A DNA stretch of 64,000 bases, taken from positions 39,728,780-39,792,779 of the forward strand of contig JAAONU010000001.1 in the NCBI GenBank assembly GCA_012932295.1, read 5' to 3'. Shown here one piece after another: positions 27,801 to 41,900 of this stretch. The DNA comes from Cyclina sinensis (Eukaryota; Mollusca; Bivalvia; Venerida; Veneridae). Made by a program: the position numbers and the translations under genes. Below the pieces are notes generated by a model that saw only the letters and a list, made by a program, of their open reading frames with translations, made no database searches and was not told the DNA's origin. Positions within the stretch are counted from its first letter, which is position 1, and each line of letters starts with the position of its first letter.

Positions 27801-30800
27801 GAACTGTTAATTCTTTCTTCATAAAGTCCTTGAAACTGTTCACTTACTACTTTTCTGTTTAACACATTAACAATTTTTGTTGAAAAGTACAAAAAATAAA
27901 TACACCTGTATTAGAAACTAGTTTCTTGTCTAAAAAACAACAAAACCACAAACAAAACAAAAAATGAGCTAGATAATGATTTTTCAATAACAGGTTTTAG
28001 TAACTGCTTACCTTGTACTTTCATATTCTATCCAAGCTTTCTTCACACGAGATCTTTCCTTGCTGGTCAACAAAAATTCTGCCTTTGGAATAAAACAGAA
28101 CAGGATGAATATATGTGTCAATACTACGATATAAAATGTTAATTGGGCATTAATTCATGTTTGAATAAACCAAGATCAGAACTACTGTTATTGAAATTGC
28201 CTACCATATAAACATTTAGTCACGTAAAACCCTAATCTGAACTAGAATTAGTTTAAAAATATCTGTGACTGCACTATCCCTTACCAAAATGTTTTTTTTT
28301 CTACAGCTGGAATGTGATTCTTTGAATGAGCATCAGACATGATATATATTTTTATTGCAAAATTGTATTTTTCATAGAATTTCATTTTTCATTACAGGAA
28401 AAAGCACTGAAGGGAACAAGAGCATGTTTTCATAGTACACCATACTTTTGTCCTATTGTGATTCATTTCTGATACATTACATTCCCCTAATGTCCAATTA
28501 TCTCCCCTACATACTCTCTCTAAGTAAGTTCTTCCTTCCTTGTCCACTATCAGTTTGTTATCTTGTGTTGTCCAGTCGGACTCAGCATGACTGGAGGTAG
28601 AGGACACAGAGGAGTTAGAACCTTGGGCTCCAGAACTGTATGGAACTGTGCAGAGATATGAAACAGTTTAAAGATAGGAAAGCAATCAAACATGTGCAGA
28701 AAGGTATATAAGCAGAAATTCTGTGAACAGGTGCTCCAAAAATATGAAAACAAAATTCGAATGATTCTTATTTTTTTTAAATTGATTATCTGAAATTTCT
28801 GCACCACTAAGGCTATCCCTTGATTTCCCCTGTGACAAAGCATCATTATTTCTTAAAGAGCTACATGTAGTAAATTCACCCAATTACTAGGCAACCGGGA
28901 ATGATCCTTAACAATGTCCAATAACCAACCATTACTGGCCACATCATTCTTGAAATTGATAAAACTGTTTACTGCTATGTTCTAAATAAAGATATTCATT
29001 AATGATAAAACATAAGTAACCCTTACATTCTTCCTGCTCACATCTGAGGACTTCTAGTATAGGTGCTGTACCACTGTCCTGTAACAAATGGACTAGGTGG
29101 GCATGGCTACATTTCCTGTAACACACATTTATATTATTGCTTGACAAAAGACACTGCAAACCAATTTGTGTCAAAATTCTAGATTAACGAGTTAAATTGA
29201 TTATAAAGATTAAAACTGCCAACAGAAGCAAGCTCAACATAAACAGTACTGCAACAGCTTTGTGTTCTGCAAATATTCTCAGTAAAACTGTGGAGTCAAT
29301 TAATTTGCATAATACATGTCCACTCTTTATCTTTATGTTGTTAATTTCAAACCCCTAGCAGGGACATAGACAGAAGAGCAAACAGCATTAGTTACTGGTA
29401 TAAAATTACAAGAGACTGTAGCATGTTTTAATTGGATGTCTTTGTCCATGGAAACACCTTGTGCAAAAGGATTTGAACATGGGATGGCAGTGCCATGCTA
29501 CATAGCCCTTTTATGCAATGAAATGGACTACAGTATTGTAATTTATCTTATCAGAGACATTCTTTTCATCTTGGACTGTTGCAAGCTTTTTCATCACTTT
29601 TATAAGCTGAACAATATTGATTTGTAATGCTGTGTGAGGATGACATTGCAGGGTATCTTTTCAAAAACTTATTCTGTTCAGAGAACATTTTGATCATGCA
29701 TTTCAGAAGACAGTAGCCCTTACCTTACATCTATTCCATTCAATTTAATGATAAAATCCCCCGGCTGAAGCCCTGCTTTCTCAGCAGCCCCATTGGCATC
29801 AACAGTCTCTATATAGGCTGGGTTACTTCCCTTGACCACAAACCCAAAACTGTTGTTCTCTCGTACAATCTGTAAAACTCTAAAAAAAAAAAAAGAAGGA
29901 ATGAAATCACTTGTTACACCTGTTCAAGAACAGTCAATGTCATACAGGGAATTTATGAAGTATGAATGCAATTCTTAGCAAACGTTCACTATCCTATAAT
30001 TTAACCGCTTAGAAATAACTGCAACAATGTGGAATGGACTTTATTAAAAGGAAAGGTCCTTCCGAAAAAATAAACAACTATGTCCTCAAAAACAACAATA
30101 TCTTTTATTTCAAATGTCTGTAAACAATTTCAAAGATAAGGGTAGCTTAGAAGCAAGACAGGCTGGCCTGGTAGGAAATAGGGGATTTTGGAAGATAAGC
30201 TTCTTCAAATATGTTCATTAATTTAGTTATTAAGGCAAAATCCTGGTAAATCTTGCTTCAACAATTCTTAAATCAAAAGAAAACAAAATTTCTTTTTCAT
30301 TTCTTTTTTATTTTTTAAAAGACACAGTTCTAAATATCTTAACAAGGAAATCTGCATTGACCTGAATCCAGATGATGTAGTTTTAATAAGCAAGAAGGAA
30401 ATTTGCTTGTAAAATTGGCAGAAAAATGTGATGGTAATAGTCTGCATGACTTACTTTAATTCTTCTATTTTAGCCTGTTATGTTATATTACTTTTTCCAA
30501 TTTCCTGCATTTGTTTAGACAACCTTAAGTACTGGAAAGAACTGCCTTATTAAAAACAGTTATGCATTTCACTCAGTTCTTGTCTGCTCTGTTTAGATTT
30601 TATGTGGAGTTTTTAAGAGCTTGAATGAAAGGTTATTCAGTTTATTAGAACTTGCAATTAAGAATCATCATGCTTGATAGTATGGGTCACAAGAGGGTGA
30701 ATGGTTAGTGCATGAGCTCCTAGTTCTATGTTCAAATACAAGCAAGAACAGATTGTTTGTTGAAGGGTACAGACATCTTTTGCCACACATGCCCTTTGTC

Positions 30801-32875
30801 CATCAAGTTGATATATTAATCTTTTAAGCTTCCATCAAGCCATGGGAGGGTACTAGAAAAGAAAGTTCCTGGCTTCTCTATGAATGAGTAATTCCATAAG
30901 TGCTGTCTTAAGAGAGATCAAGACACATGGGTGAAAGATGGAAATTTGAAAAATCCTGAAAATCCTAAATTAAGCATTATTTTGTATAGTTTATATACAA
31001 AAAAAGAGGGCTTTAGGGAGTCTGAAAATCCTGAAAATCAGGAATAATCCTGAAAACTTTCACCCATGAAGACAGAAATAATGAGTAATTAAGTAATCTC
31101 ACTATAAGTGAACATTCCTTGAATAGCATTTTTCCAATAGAAAAAGGCATCCAGCTGGTCTTTTGATGTAATTTAGCCCTGTTATGCATGGCTGAATTAC
31201 AGAGCAGACAAAAAACAATCACATCAGTAATATTACTCTAATGTTTGGGCATCAAGGTGTGACCTTCACCTAGTTCCCAAGGTCAAGGACTTTTACATGA
31301 CATATCTCCATCAGATGAAGATTCATGGTAATTATTTCAACCCTTTTTTTAAGCTGACAGAAATTATACCTTATGTAAACAAATTTATAAGATTCTGTAC
31401 TAAATGTATTGCTAGGTAACCTATTTAGACATATTTCTTCACACAGTCTCAAACATGCACTCAATCACTGCTGATATATCTTTAAAAGCATTCCAGTTAC
31501 CTAATTTTCTGAAATAATTTTAAATCTGCACGGATTACAGAAACATGTAAGTCCAATACAATTTAATTTCCGCAAATATGCATGTTTTCCAGTCTTACAG
31601 TAAAACCACAGTTGGACATAACTGACTTGCCTGTAACATGCTTTTAGATTAATAACAAAACAGCTTTCCTCAATTAAAACTATCACTTAATGCAAAGGAT
31701 GTTAAAAAAGTGATTATATCGATTTTATTGATCAGGTGCCACTTGTGTAATTTCTGTGAAATAGAACATTACTGTGCTTATCAACTTCTTCTTTTAATTC
31801 CAGCTGGCAATTTCCAGCTGGCATCACATGAAGGCAGTAAAGCCTAAGGTAGTGACAACTGTAAGTTTTATGCATTTTGAATGCGTGTAGACAAATGTTA
31901 TGCATTCTGAAGGAATTTTTTGTCCCTCAGTTCTAATATTCTGACATAAAGTTATTAAAACATGCATTCATTAGTACACCTGATCCTGTGTAAGTACCTG
32001 CACTTAATCAGTTGTGCTGGTTTATGTAATACAGAATTCTGTTAAATGATGCAGCTGGCTCCTAGATAGGGTACATTCATTTCAACTTAACTGACTATTA
32101 TTTTCATCTCTTACAAAACTATTTTGTTTAAAGTCTGAAATATACAGATGTGGCAAATAAACAAGTAAGTGTATGTATATTGTAACAGAGTAGTCATACC
32201 TTCTATGACCAAGTTTGTGAGATGTAGGTGGCGCTCCATCAGCACGTTTCTCGGGTGTTGTTTTCATTTTTGCCATGTACTGTTGCTGTTGTCTTGTGAT
32301 GTCGTCAAACCTTATACGCTGACGAGGAGGTATAAAAGGCCTGCAATATTGCCATTGAATGACATTATGTATAAAAAATGCAAAGAATGAAGCTGTTTTG
32401 AAATAGGGGTTTAAAAGCATTGCATTGCTTTTAAAGAAATATCTGAAAACAAGATTCAGAATAAATAGGTTGTTTTGATATATAAATTACATCTCCATGT
32501 AAACCAAACGTGGTAAACATCAACAAGTTGCCCTAGAGACTTTCTTTCAGTGTAAAGATGAAAGGAACAAAATATTCATTATTGATATCATCATTCATAA
32601 AATTCTTGATTGGTAACAGTAACTTTGTTTACAAATCAAACTGACAGGTTTGTCAGCACAGTTGAGAGAAGACAAAATTTCAAGAAAAGTCATGAGCAGC
32701 AAATCCTGTTTAACAGATTGAAATACAACAGTTATTGCCTACTGATTTCACCAAGCATGACAACATGGTGTACAAATCTGACATAATAATTGTAAGTAAT
32801 TTAATAATTAACTGCATAGATATTTTCATTATAAAGAAATTCCTGTATGACTGTTTTTTGATTGAAAGTGTAAAA

Positions 32876-32929
<54 letters not shown>

Positions 32930-35900
32930 GAAAATTCACAAACTTCTTGAAAATAGTGGTTCTAATTAAGTTTTCTGTCTACAAAGCTCTAGGTCAACAA
33001 AACTTTAAAACCATAAAATAAAACAAACAAAAAAAACATTTTAGAAATTCCAAAAAGTGTCTAAATGCAATAAATTATAGTGATATTACTATCGGAAAAT
33101 GCTAGTCAATTTGAGAGGTTACTTATACATAAATCTCATGTTGCCTGATTAACTATTAATTTGCATTTAACAAGCATCTTATATTTAAGGAAAACTGTTA
33201 AACTCTTCATAATAAATGTCACAAGTCTAAAAACTTATGTAATAAATGAACTGAAATATTTTCTTTACCTCTGAAACATATTCCAAACAAACATATATCT
33301 ATTTCCAAAGTACAATATATTACATCCCACACAAATTACAGTCTCAGGTGCACATTACACACATGCAAATCAACTTAATTTTTGTGCCAAAATTCACAAA
33401 GCTGAAAATAACACATGGATGCCAACATCTAATGAAAATTCAAGATTCTTAAATAATTCAGATTGTTCATCCTCATTTAAGAATTAAGTGATACATGCAT
33501 ACTTGTGGGCCAGGAAAAATTATAAATCTAATGAATATATATCTAAAGAAATTTTTTTTTCATAAATAAGCAAACCTGTATAAAACATTAAATTTCATAT
33601 TTGCCAAGCAACAGAAACTGTGTCAAGGAAACCTGTGAGTTTTTTACCTAGATTACAACCATTTTTTCAAAATTAATTTCATTTTTTTTCTATTAATTTC
33701 ATGTTCTTTCAATTTCTAAATTAGAGCCTAAGACGAGGACCCAGTAATAAAGTTTAAAGATGAATAATGAAACAATTAGGATATCAAAATACATTTGAAT
33801 TTTTTTTGCACTTGTTACAGCAACAATTTTACAGCTGTCTTTGAATTAGCCATACTAATTGTATTGTCAAGACAAAATAATTCTCCCATCCAAACCATAA
33901 GCAAATTTAAATTACATAGAAATATTGAACAGTTACAGACATGGTTACTTTGTAGAAAGAAGGCATTACCTGATCTGTCTAAGTAAGCGTCTCTGATGTG
34001 AAGTTCTAAGAATGACTGACAGTGCTCGAGCCAGCATATCAATATCTCGATCCTCCGCATACTGTTTCAACACACCCACCACAGCCATTTTCTTCTCATA
34101 ATCGTCGCCCAAGATTTCATTCATCTGAGAAAAATGCATACATAAATAGTCAATATGCTGTGTAAACATTGGCATATAGCTCTTCAGTTCTGTTGGATCC
34201 AGTACCATACCGTACCGTAAGCATTTGAATACCTCGAAGCCGTCTTCTTGCAAAGTCATTTTAAAACAGTCTTCAATTTCCAGAAATGATGCTCGCTTGA
34301 CCATCCTGTTCTTGTTTAAACTGTTTATTATGAATTATGCCTTCCAGTTAACACTGTTGAATACTTTTAATCCAGCAATATTTATTTGAACCCGGAACTC
34401 TTTTAAATGTTTAATTACTTCACATAACATGGCATATTTTAATCTTATACAGCAAACTAAAAGATGATGACGAATAATAATATACCAAGATACCTTGGAA
34501 ATACTTCACTAAGTAACTACACTGAGAGTCACAAAGTGTTTCTCTATTAACTTATACCCCTAGATAATGACTGACCTCGGATGATATTCAAAATACAGAT
34601 CAATAGGTGAGACAAACAAACCATCAAAATAAGCATGAGATATTCAATGAAAATCCTTTAAAGAGGATACCCTAAATTTCAAGCATTCTATTTTCTTCAA
34701 AATCATATAAATATCAATGAAACTGACCAGATCACTACCCATGTTCATCAAATAATTCTAAAAATAACCAGTGACTGAATGTACTGACATTTGTCTATAA
34801 GTAGAGCTGTACACAGTTTCTGAGTGGATTGTAATTTATTACAAAAGAACACTTTCTTAGTGCCTTACTATGCCTTCAGGAAAATTTTTTGAACATGTGT
34901 TCTTCTTTATGTTATCAATTATTTTTGCTTTAATAGAAAATAAGCCAAACCAATAATTATATGCAGTACATATTAGTTACTTTCCGGTATGCCCCTTTAG
35001 AAATGATAATGCAATAGTCGACATAAAGTGTAGAGACCATTATGAGAAGTGAATACCAAAATGTTCTAAGTGGTATCCAATAAAGGAGCAGATAGCATTT
35101 TTTCACAGACAACTTTAAATAAAATGTAATATGGATCATGCCTTTTTTATGCACAAATGGGCCAAAAGTACAGACAGGTACGCTTAAAAACTGTTTGAGC
35201 ATGTGGCTTAAAATTATAACATTTCTTTAACAATATGTTAATTTAAAGCAATGAAATACTTGGGCTTAACTCGTCAAAAGCTTGATTAGTGACTTGTTCC
35301 ACAAACTTTGCAGAAAGCCTAGCAAATTCTTCACAAAACATGCCAGATTTCTGAGCCCACTTGAGTAAGTTCTACAATTGTCAGTATTGAAAGATGTTGT
35401 TAATTTATGTGTTCACACATTCATGTTTTACTTAGCTCTTTTGTTGTGGCAACAGATCTTACAAGAGTACTTCTGCTTTACAACAAATTATGAGTGTTTT
35501 CTTCTTATATTGTGAAGAAGTCCTATCTTTTTTCTTCTGCAACAACATTTAGATCAGAACTATAATAACTTCTACAGGTATATGACATAATCCTAAATGT
35601 TTCAGTTTATTTGTTAAGATCATACTTCATCTCATTTGTATAATGATTGAGAATAAGAGAATTAATTGCAAGTAAATGTTCTTATGAAAATTTTCTAAAA
35701 ATTCTCACAAGATTTCCTACTTTATACACTCATTTATATCACTGTAGTTGTCTCAAATGTTTTGTTTTGGCTTAGCTTTAGCCAGTGAGCTCAAGTGTTG
35801 GACTACAGTTACAGCAAAAGAAAGAAACATCAATAAAGGGCAATAACTCTGGTTTTCAAGCAAAATCATAGTGTTTGTTTTACGAGAAATTGCAAAATAT

Positions 35901-38900
35901 TAGCACTTTGCCTAAGAGAACTTTTTGATATTATTCTTTAAAAAACCCCAACATTTTAATATTTCCCTACTTTTCTACAGTATGGTGTCATCTTGTTGAA
36001 AATAGATATCTCAAAACCATTTTTCAAACTAGGGGTTTTGTTTTGCCTTGCACTATAATAACTATGATATTAATTTGAAGCCAAGAGATTCTCAATCATC
36101 TGTAAGGGAAATATATTTTTTTCTATTCTATCCAGGAAAGGCTTCAGAGGACTTGTAAAATTGCATGTCAAAAAAAACAACATTTTTGACAAAATGGAAA
36201 CATAACAAAATGGCAAGTCAGCTACACTTCTGAGAGAGCTGGGTTCTATTAACAGATGATGGATAGCTTTTACAGTCTATGAAAGAGAAATAAAGAAAAT
36301 CACAGAGTACTATCAAAGGCTAGTTAATTAATTAGTTCCCAAAAACTTTTTTCAGATAATGAAGACACATCACATGTCAGACACCAAGAATTTCTGAAAT
36401 ACAATGAACCAGAGGAAAACAAATATAACACAGCCTTTTTAAAAAAGGTGGCTCCTGAATAAAGTAACTTGATTGGCCTATCCCTTCTGATATAAAAATT
36501 ACAGTGTCAGAAAAAGGCAAATCTGGAATTTTGAGCTGTTCTGTTTGGGAGTGGGGGATGAATTCCAAGATGAAAAGCAGAAGCAGTAGTGACTAGAGAT
36601 TTAAAATACATAAGTGGCAAAATCCCTCATAAAAATTCCTGATGGCTTTCTTCAAATTCTGGAATAAACTTTCTTAACAAAGGGATTAAAAAAAGTTAAC
36701 TTAGCACAGAAGAATGTTTCTTCACTGGCGAGACAGTCAGAGACAGTCGTATCTGTTAATTCTAACAACAAAACCTGTATTTTGGGTTTTACTGTTATTC
36801 TTTAATTACATGATGAGTAAAAACAGGGTGTTTCAAGGCTTTCATGATAAATATAACAAAAAATTACAGTGGAATGTATTTTCCGGCAGCTCTTGGCAAT
36901 GCAATGGAAGCAGCTTCAAGCAATCTTAATAACCGACATAGTTCAACTCTACAGTCTTAACACTAGACTATGATTAAAGCTGTCAGATAGACCACAGTTC
37001 TTTGATCTTTTTATTATACTCACTGTGACATGAAACTGAAAAGATGATGCATGTGTCACTGGAACCCATATTTCAGAAACATACCTCCAGCAATAACATT
37101 GATTTACTGAAAGTGACATGCCCAAAATTTGTATACAATCCATCTATCAAAGAGTCATTTTAGTAATTTAATAAAATGGTGGGATTGATAAATGTAATCG
37201 AAAATCAAATAAATTTCTAGAAAATAAGTTGTGATGATGCTTCATTTAGTATACACAAATCTATTTTAATACTATTATCGTTATTATTATCTTTTACATT
37301 TTTCAAATTTAGTGAGTAATTACTTGTTTTAAAACACTCGTATTCATTTCAACCACATAGGAATTTTACAAAGCACTTCTCTCCTTTTTTCCAGCTAGCT
37401 CAACTCCTGATCAATAAACTATATAACTCCAAAGCTTGACTTGATATCAAATAGTAAAACAGCTTCATATTCCAAGAGGATTTCTAATACACATTTTTAA
37501 ATTAATAAACCACTCAAATCCAATTAATAATGGATAAATCACACTTTTTCACCAACTTTAAACAGTCACTGCTCTATTTTTCCCCATGACAATTTTTCTG
37601 CCCATTAAATCTAGATGGGGTCAGTAGACTGGAACTAGGTAACACACTGACTGTATTTCATTTCCAATTCTTCTCAATTAAAACTGTTTAGCTTAAAACC
37701 TGCTAATACAAATAATCACATTATCACTAAAAAAATTTAGAAAAAAATATGTTATTTTCACTTTCTGTTATAACACAAAACAAAAGATCTATAAACATAA
37801 ACATTTACAAGTTAAGTTATCCACTTTGGTGGTAAGAAAATTCTATGAGAACAGCAAAACATTTATACAATTTTTTTCCATGATATTCTCTGAATCTATC
37901 TTGCCAATTAACTCCATGACTTAATGACTCCAATTTTCCAGGCATTTAAAGAACTTCATGCTATATTTCACAGTGTATCTGACACGCAAAAAAATATGTA
38001 AAAAATGTAAAATTATACTGTTTCACATAGTATTTCCAGAAAACAATATATTTCACAGGGATCCCAGAAAAGAAACCCTGCACTGTATGATGCAACAAAA
38101 TGTTTCCAGAAAACAATACACAAAAGCCACTCTCTATTCAATATTATCATGGAAATGCATCAATTATTACAGCATAACAAAACTAGGAACAATTTTGTTG
38201 TCTATCTTGAAAGGTCATTTCCTATCAGGGAATTCTATCTAGCACTACGATCATTTATCAAAATAACAGACCCAGTCTCAACAGCCATTGTATTTCCAGT
38301 GTACACTTTTGAACATTCATTATTATATTTTTTGTAAATTATATTTTATTATCAGTTAATGGAATAGTGATATAGTGCTGCCATAGTTTTCCTGGTAAAT
38401 CAATCCATCTTATACAATTAACTGGGATATTTTTAATTTTTTCTTGCAATCAGTACAAACTGCAATCACTGAAAGACATGACAAGCCAGCAGTTCTAGTT
38501 CAGAAATCTGACACAGTCTACAAACCTGTCAGATGCCTACTTTCCCTAAGATCTGCTTTTCTTTCTTACAGAGTTCTTGTAATTGGTGAGTTTCTTTATT
38601 TCATTTATCTAGGAAAACAACATCTGCTATGAGTAGTGAGTTATTGGTCAGCTGTGACAGGGAAGTTCTTATGAAAAAAATATATACATCACTCAATCTA
38701 CAGACAATACCATATCAATAGCTGGCATACAGAATCAAAAAAAATTAAAAATCAAAATTTTATATAATACTTCTATAGTTGATAAGTGACTGAAATCACA
38801 TTTTGCCTATTTGCAGTATTTTTCTAAATTGTTAACAGTTCTATACAGGTAAACTTGCATTTCTCAGTTAATGGATCCATTTTTGACAGTTCAGCAAAAT

Positions 38901-41900
38901 AAAGTATCAACCATTAAGCCAATTAGTATTAATTAGCTTGCATTAATAGTACTAAATACTGTACATTTATATGATAAATCTGGCTGTATGGCTGTGCCAT
39001 GTACAGTATTCACTTAATAATACCTAAACAAAAACTAACATTAAAACAAACCTTCATGAAGCTTAAAGTTTACTTGCCCTGAATTTGGCCATACTCATCT
39101 TGGTGAAATTGCTTTGCAAAGCAAGTTTAATAATACAAATTAAACACTAACCTACATTTAATTTGTTTTGTTTTGTTTTTTTCCCTTTACAATGTAGATG
39201 ATAAACTTTTTCATATAATTTTAAAGGACTGACAATCAAGCTGCAGATTAAACTTAAGTTTTACAGATGTGGCTCTATGTGCAGTCATGAGAACAGGGTA
39301 GTAAAGATTAGCTTCAAGAACTTTTGTTTCTCCGTCAACAGTACATACCAAATTCCTCATTTCTTTTGAAATAACCATTATCAATATAAAAGTAGATCCC
39401 TAGTTTTTATGTTTGAAAGACCAACATGACACTGAAAGTCTCAAGAACAGCTCTGACTGAGTGAAGAATATTTCACTTAAAATATGATTAAATCAAACAA
39501 TTTACAGGTTGGAAGCTATCTTCTACTTTCTAAGAAAGACAGTCAAGCGAAATTTAGGTTGAGAAAATGATCGGTCTCCCAGATAATTTGTTAATCTAAG
39601 TGGATACATTATCAAATAAATCATTATTGCCACTAATGTAATCCTTCAATTAAATCAAATGTAAATTCCATGAAGTCGTGCATTATTATGACAGGTCCCT
39701 GTCATTGCAAAAAGTATCCGGAATATTGTCAAAGACAATGATTGATTTTACATTACTGCATGTTTTTTGCATGACAGCACTAAAGTTGATTGAATAACAA
39801 CATTTCACATGGCCTGTTTTCTTCTAAAAGACTTCAAGGCATAGCTGCAACAAGCATACTATCATATTTCATATGTAATCAGACATACATCCTGTAAAGC
39901 AGCATATTCTTGTAACTTCCTAATTTCCACACTTTGAGGCAGTCTGTTTGTACATTTTACTTAAAGTTATGTTTAACACTTTAATAAAAAGGCTAACACA
40001 ATTTTCATGGTAACAAATAAATCTAAGAATTCTAAATTCTGTCATTACTAGAGTTCTAAAATTATGCTAGATTATATAGGTGGTACTAACAGCACTCTCA
40101 CTCTGTAATCTGGTTATAAAACTTTCATGAAAGTCTGTGCCTTTTGGGGGTAAAATTTAGGGCATTTAGAAAAACACCCACTCTCACACTCAAATCAATA
40201 TATAAAGCCATTACAAAAACTGAAAAAAAATAGACCAAAAAGCTTGAAATAATGTTTGCTTGACCAGCAGCTGCGGACAGGCATGAATTTGTGCAGAATT
40301 TTCTGCGACAGAGACAAACCTGTGCAACTTCTTTACAATTACAGCCCATGCATTTTTCAAGGGTTGAATGGGAAATTGTATCATTTCCTTTTTTTAAGCA
40401 CTTTTTGCATTCACCCCTCATTTTGAGGGTTAGGAACAAGTTACTTTCTTGTTTTCCACTCAAAGCCTCACTGGCACAAATTAATGGATGTAACTTTACA
40501 GATAAATACAATACTTACAGGAATACTGCAAAATTATCTCAAACACAAAAGTTCGTCCTTTTACAGTATTTAAAGTAACAACGCACTTTGTTTCAATACT
40601 GTGGTGAGGACTGTCAGGGTGCAAATAAGTAAGAGAAGGTTGTTTTTCATTTTCTTTTCAGGTTACTTTTCATTCTTGTTTTCACAGAACTAACCATCAC
40701 AGTATATAAACAGTCTGAACCCCAAACAGGATCTTGTGAGCAGATTTCAGTTTCTGTTGACCAATGATATGCAACATCATCATTTTTAGCATTAAGACAA
40801 TAAAATCAATGAAACTGGCCACAGGCTAGCCAGGGCAAAATCAGCACTACACGAAAATGAAAATCAGGTTTTATCAAGGTTAAACTAGCCGAGCACGGAG
40901 TTTTGAATTTGTACCACTGTAATAATTAATTACAAAAGGTAATTTGATTAATTGTTATATTAATGTACGATTTTGAACATAAAATGATTTAAAGCCTTGG
41001 TGTAAAATAGGCCTATTGTACTTTTCTTGCTTGTTATTCCAAAACTCACTTGCGAGTTCACACAATCTGTCTGTACCTTATCTTGGGAGCGTTTTCAAAG
41101 ATTCTGTATGTTTCACGGGAGAAGAAGTTTATGGTTTAAAGCATTTATTTGTTTATTTTCTGAGGCAAAATGGAAGAATTCAGTTGCAGAAACTGAGAGT
41201 TCCTGACAACAAACTTTGGCGATGTATTATTTCACAATTTGGAAACCCATGTCAGAAGAAAAAAATCTAAAAATCAAAATTTCAAATTTAACTCAGAAGG
41301 TGTTTTATACTTAAGACTTTAAAATCAATTCCAAAAGATTTAAAGGGATATACAGGCAAAAGTTTTATGCTTTCTTTCTCATTCGTTCTATGAATATACT
41401 ATAAATGTGATTGAAATAAATACAATGATCTGTCCTAGTAACAAAGATTTCCTCATTTTAAATGAAAAACCGGGGGGGTGGGGGGGGGGGGGGGGGTTCC
41501 TAACTTGACCCACGTGGGTCTAGATAGAAAATTTAGATTTCGCGCTAAAATTTCGCAGTGAATGATTGGACGGTTGAAGTACCTGTTACGTGATCTACGG
41601 CAAAAACAACCCAAGAGAAACGACAATTGGTTTTTTTTTTTCATGTGACCTATTTGAAAATAACTTGGTGATTTCGTTCACGCTTTACTTTTTGTTAATG
41701 AACGTTCAAATATTAACGTTCAAGCCCGCATTTCACTACAAACATACTGGGAATTTAATGTTCTTAATATTGAACGTAATTTGAGCAAATAATATCAGTT
41801 TAATTTTTTGATATCTCATTTGCCTGTGTATCCCTTTAAAATGTTCAGACAGGATTTTATATAATTTATCAATAAAAAGTGATAATAAACACAAGCTGTC

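Noticed and set aside
28392..28514. Continuation of the Ser-rich exon into a stop-terminated tail
   Set aside because: The donor AGA/gtatgt is good and the next HHD exon joins in phase 0; the tail has no domain and would truncate the formin before FH1-FH2.
32735..32950. Lysine-rich ORF over the A47 tract
   Set aside because: The lysines come solely from the homopolymer; no splice sites or conserved residues.
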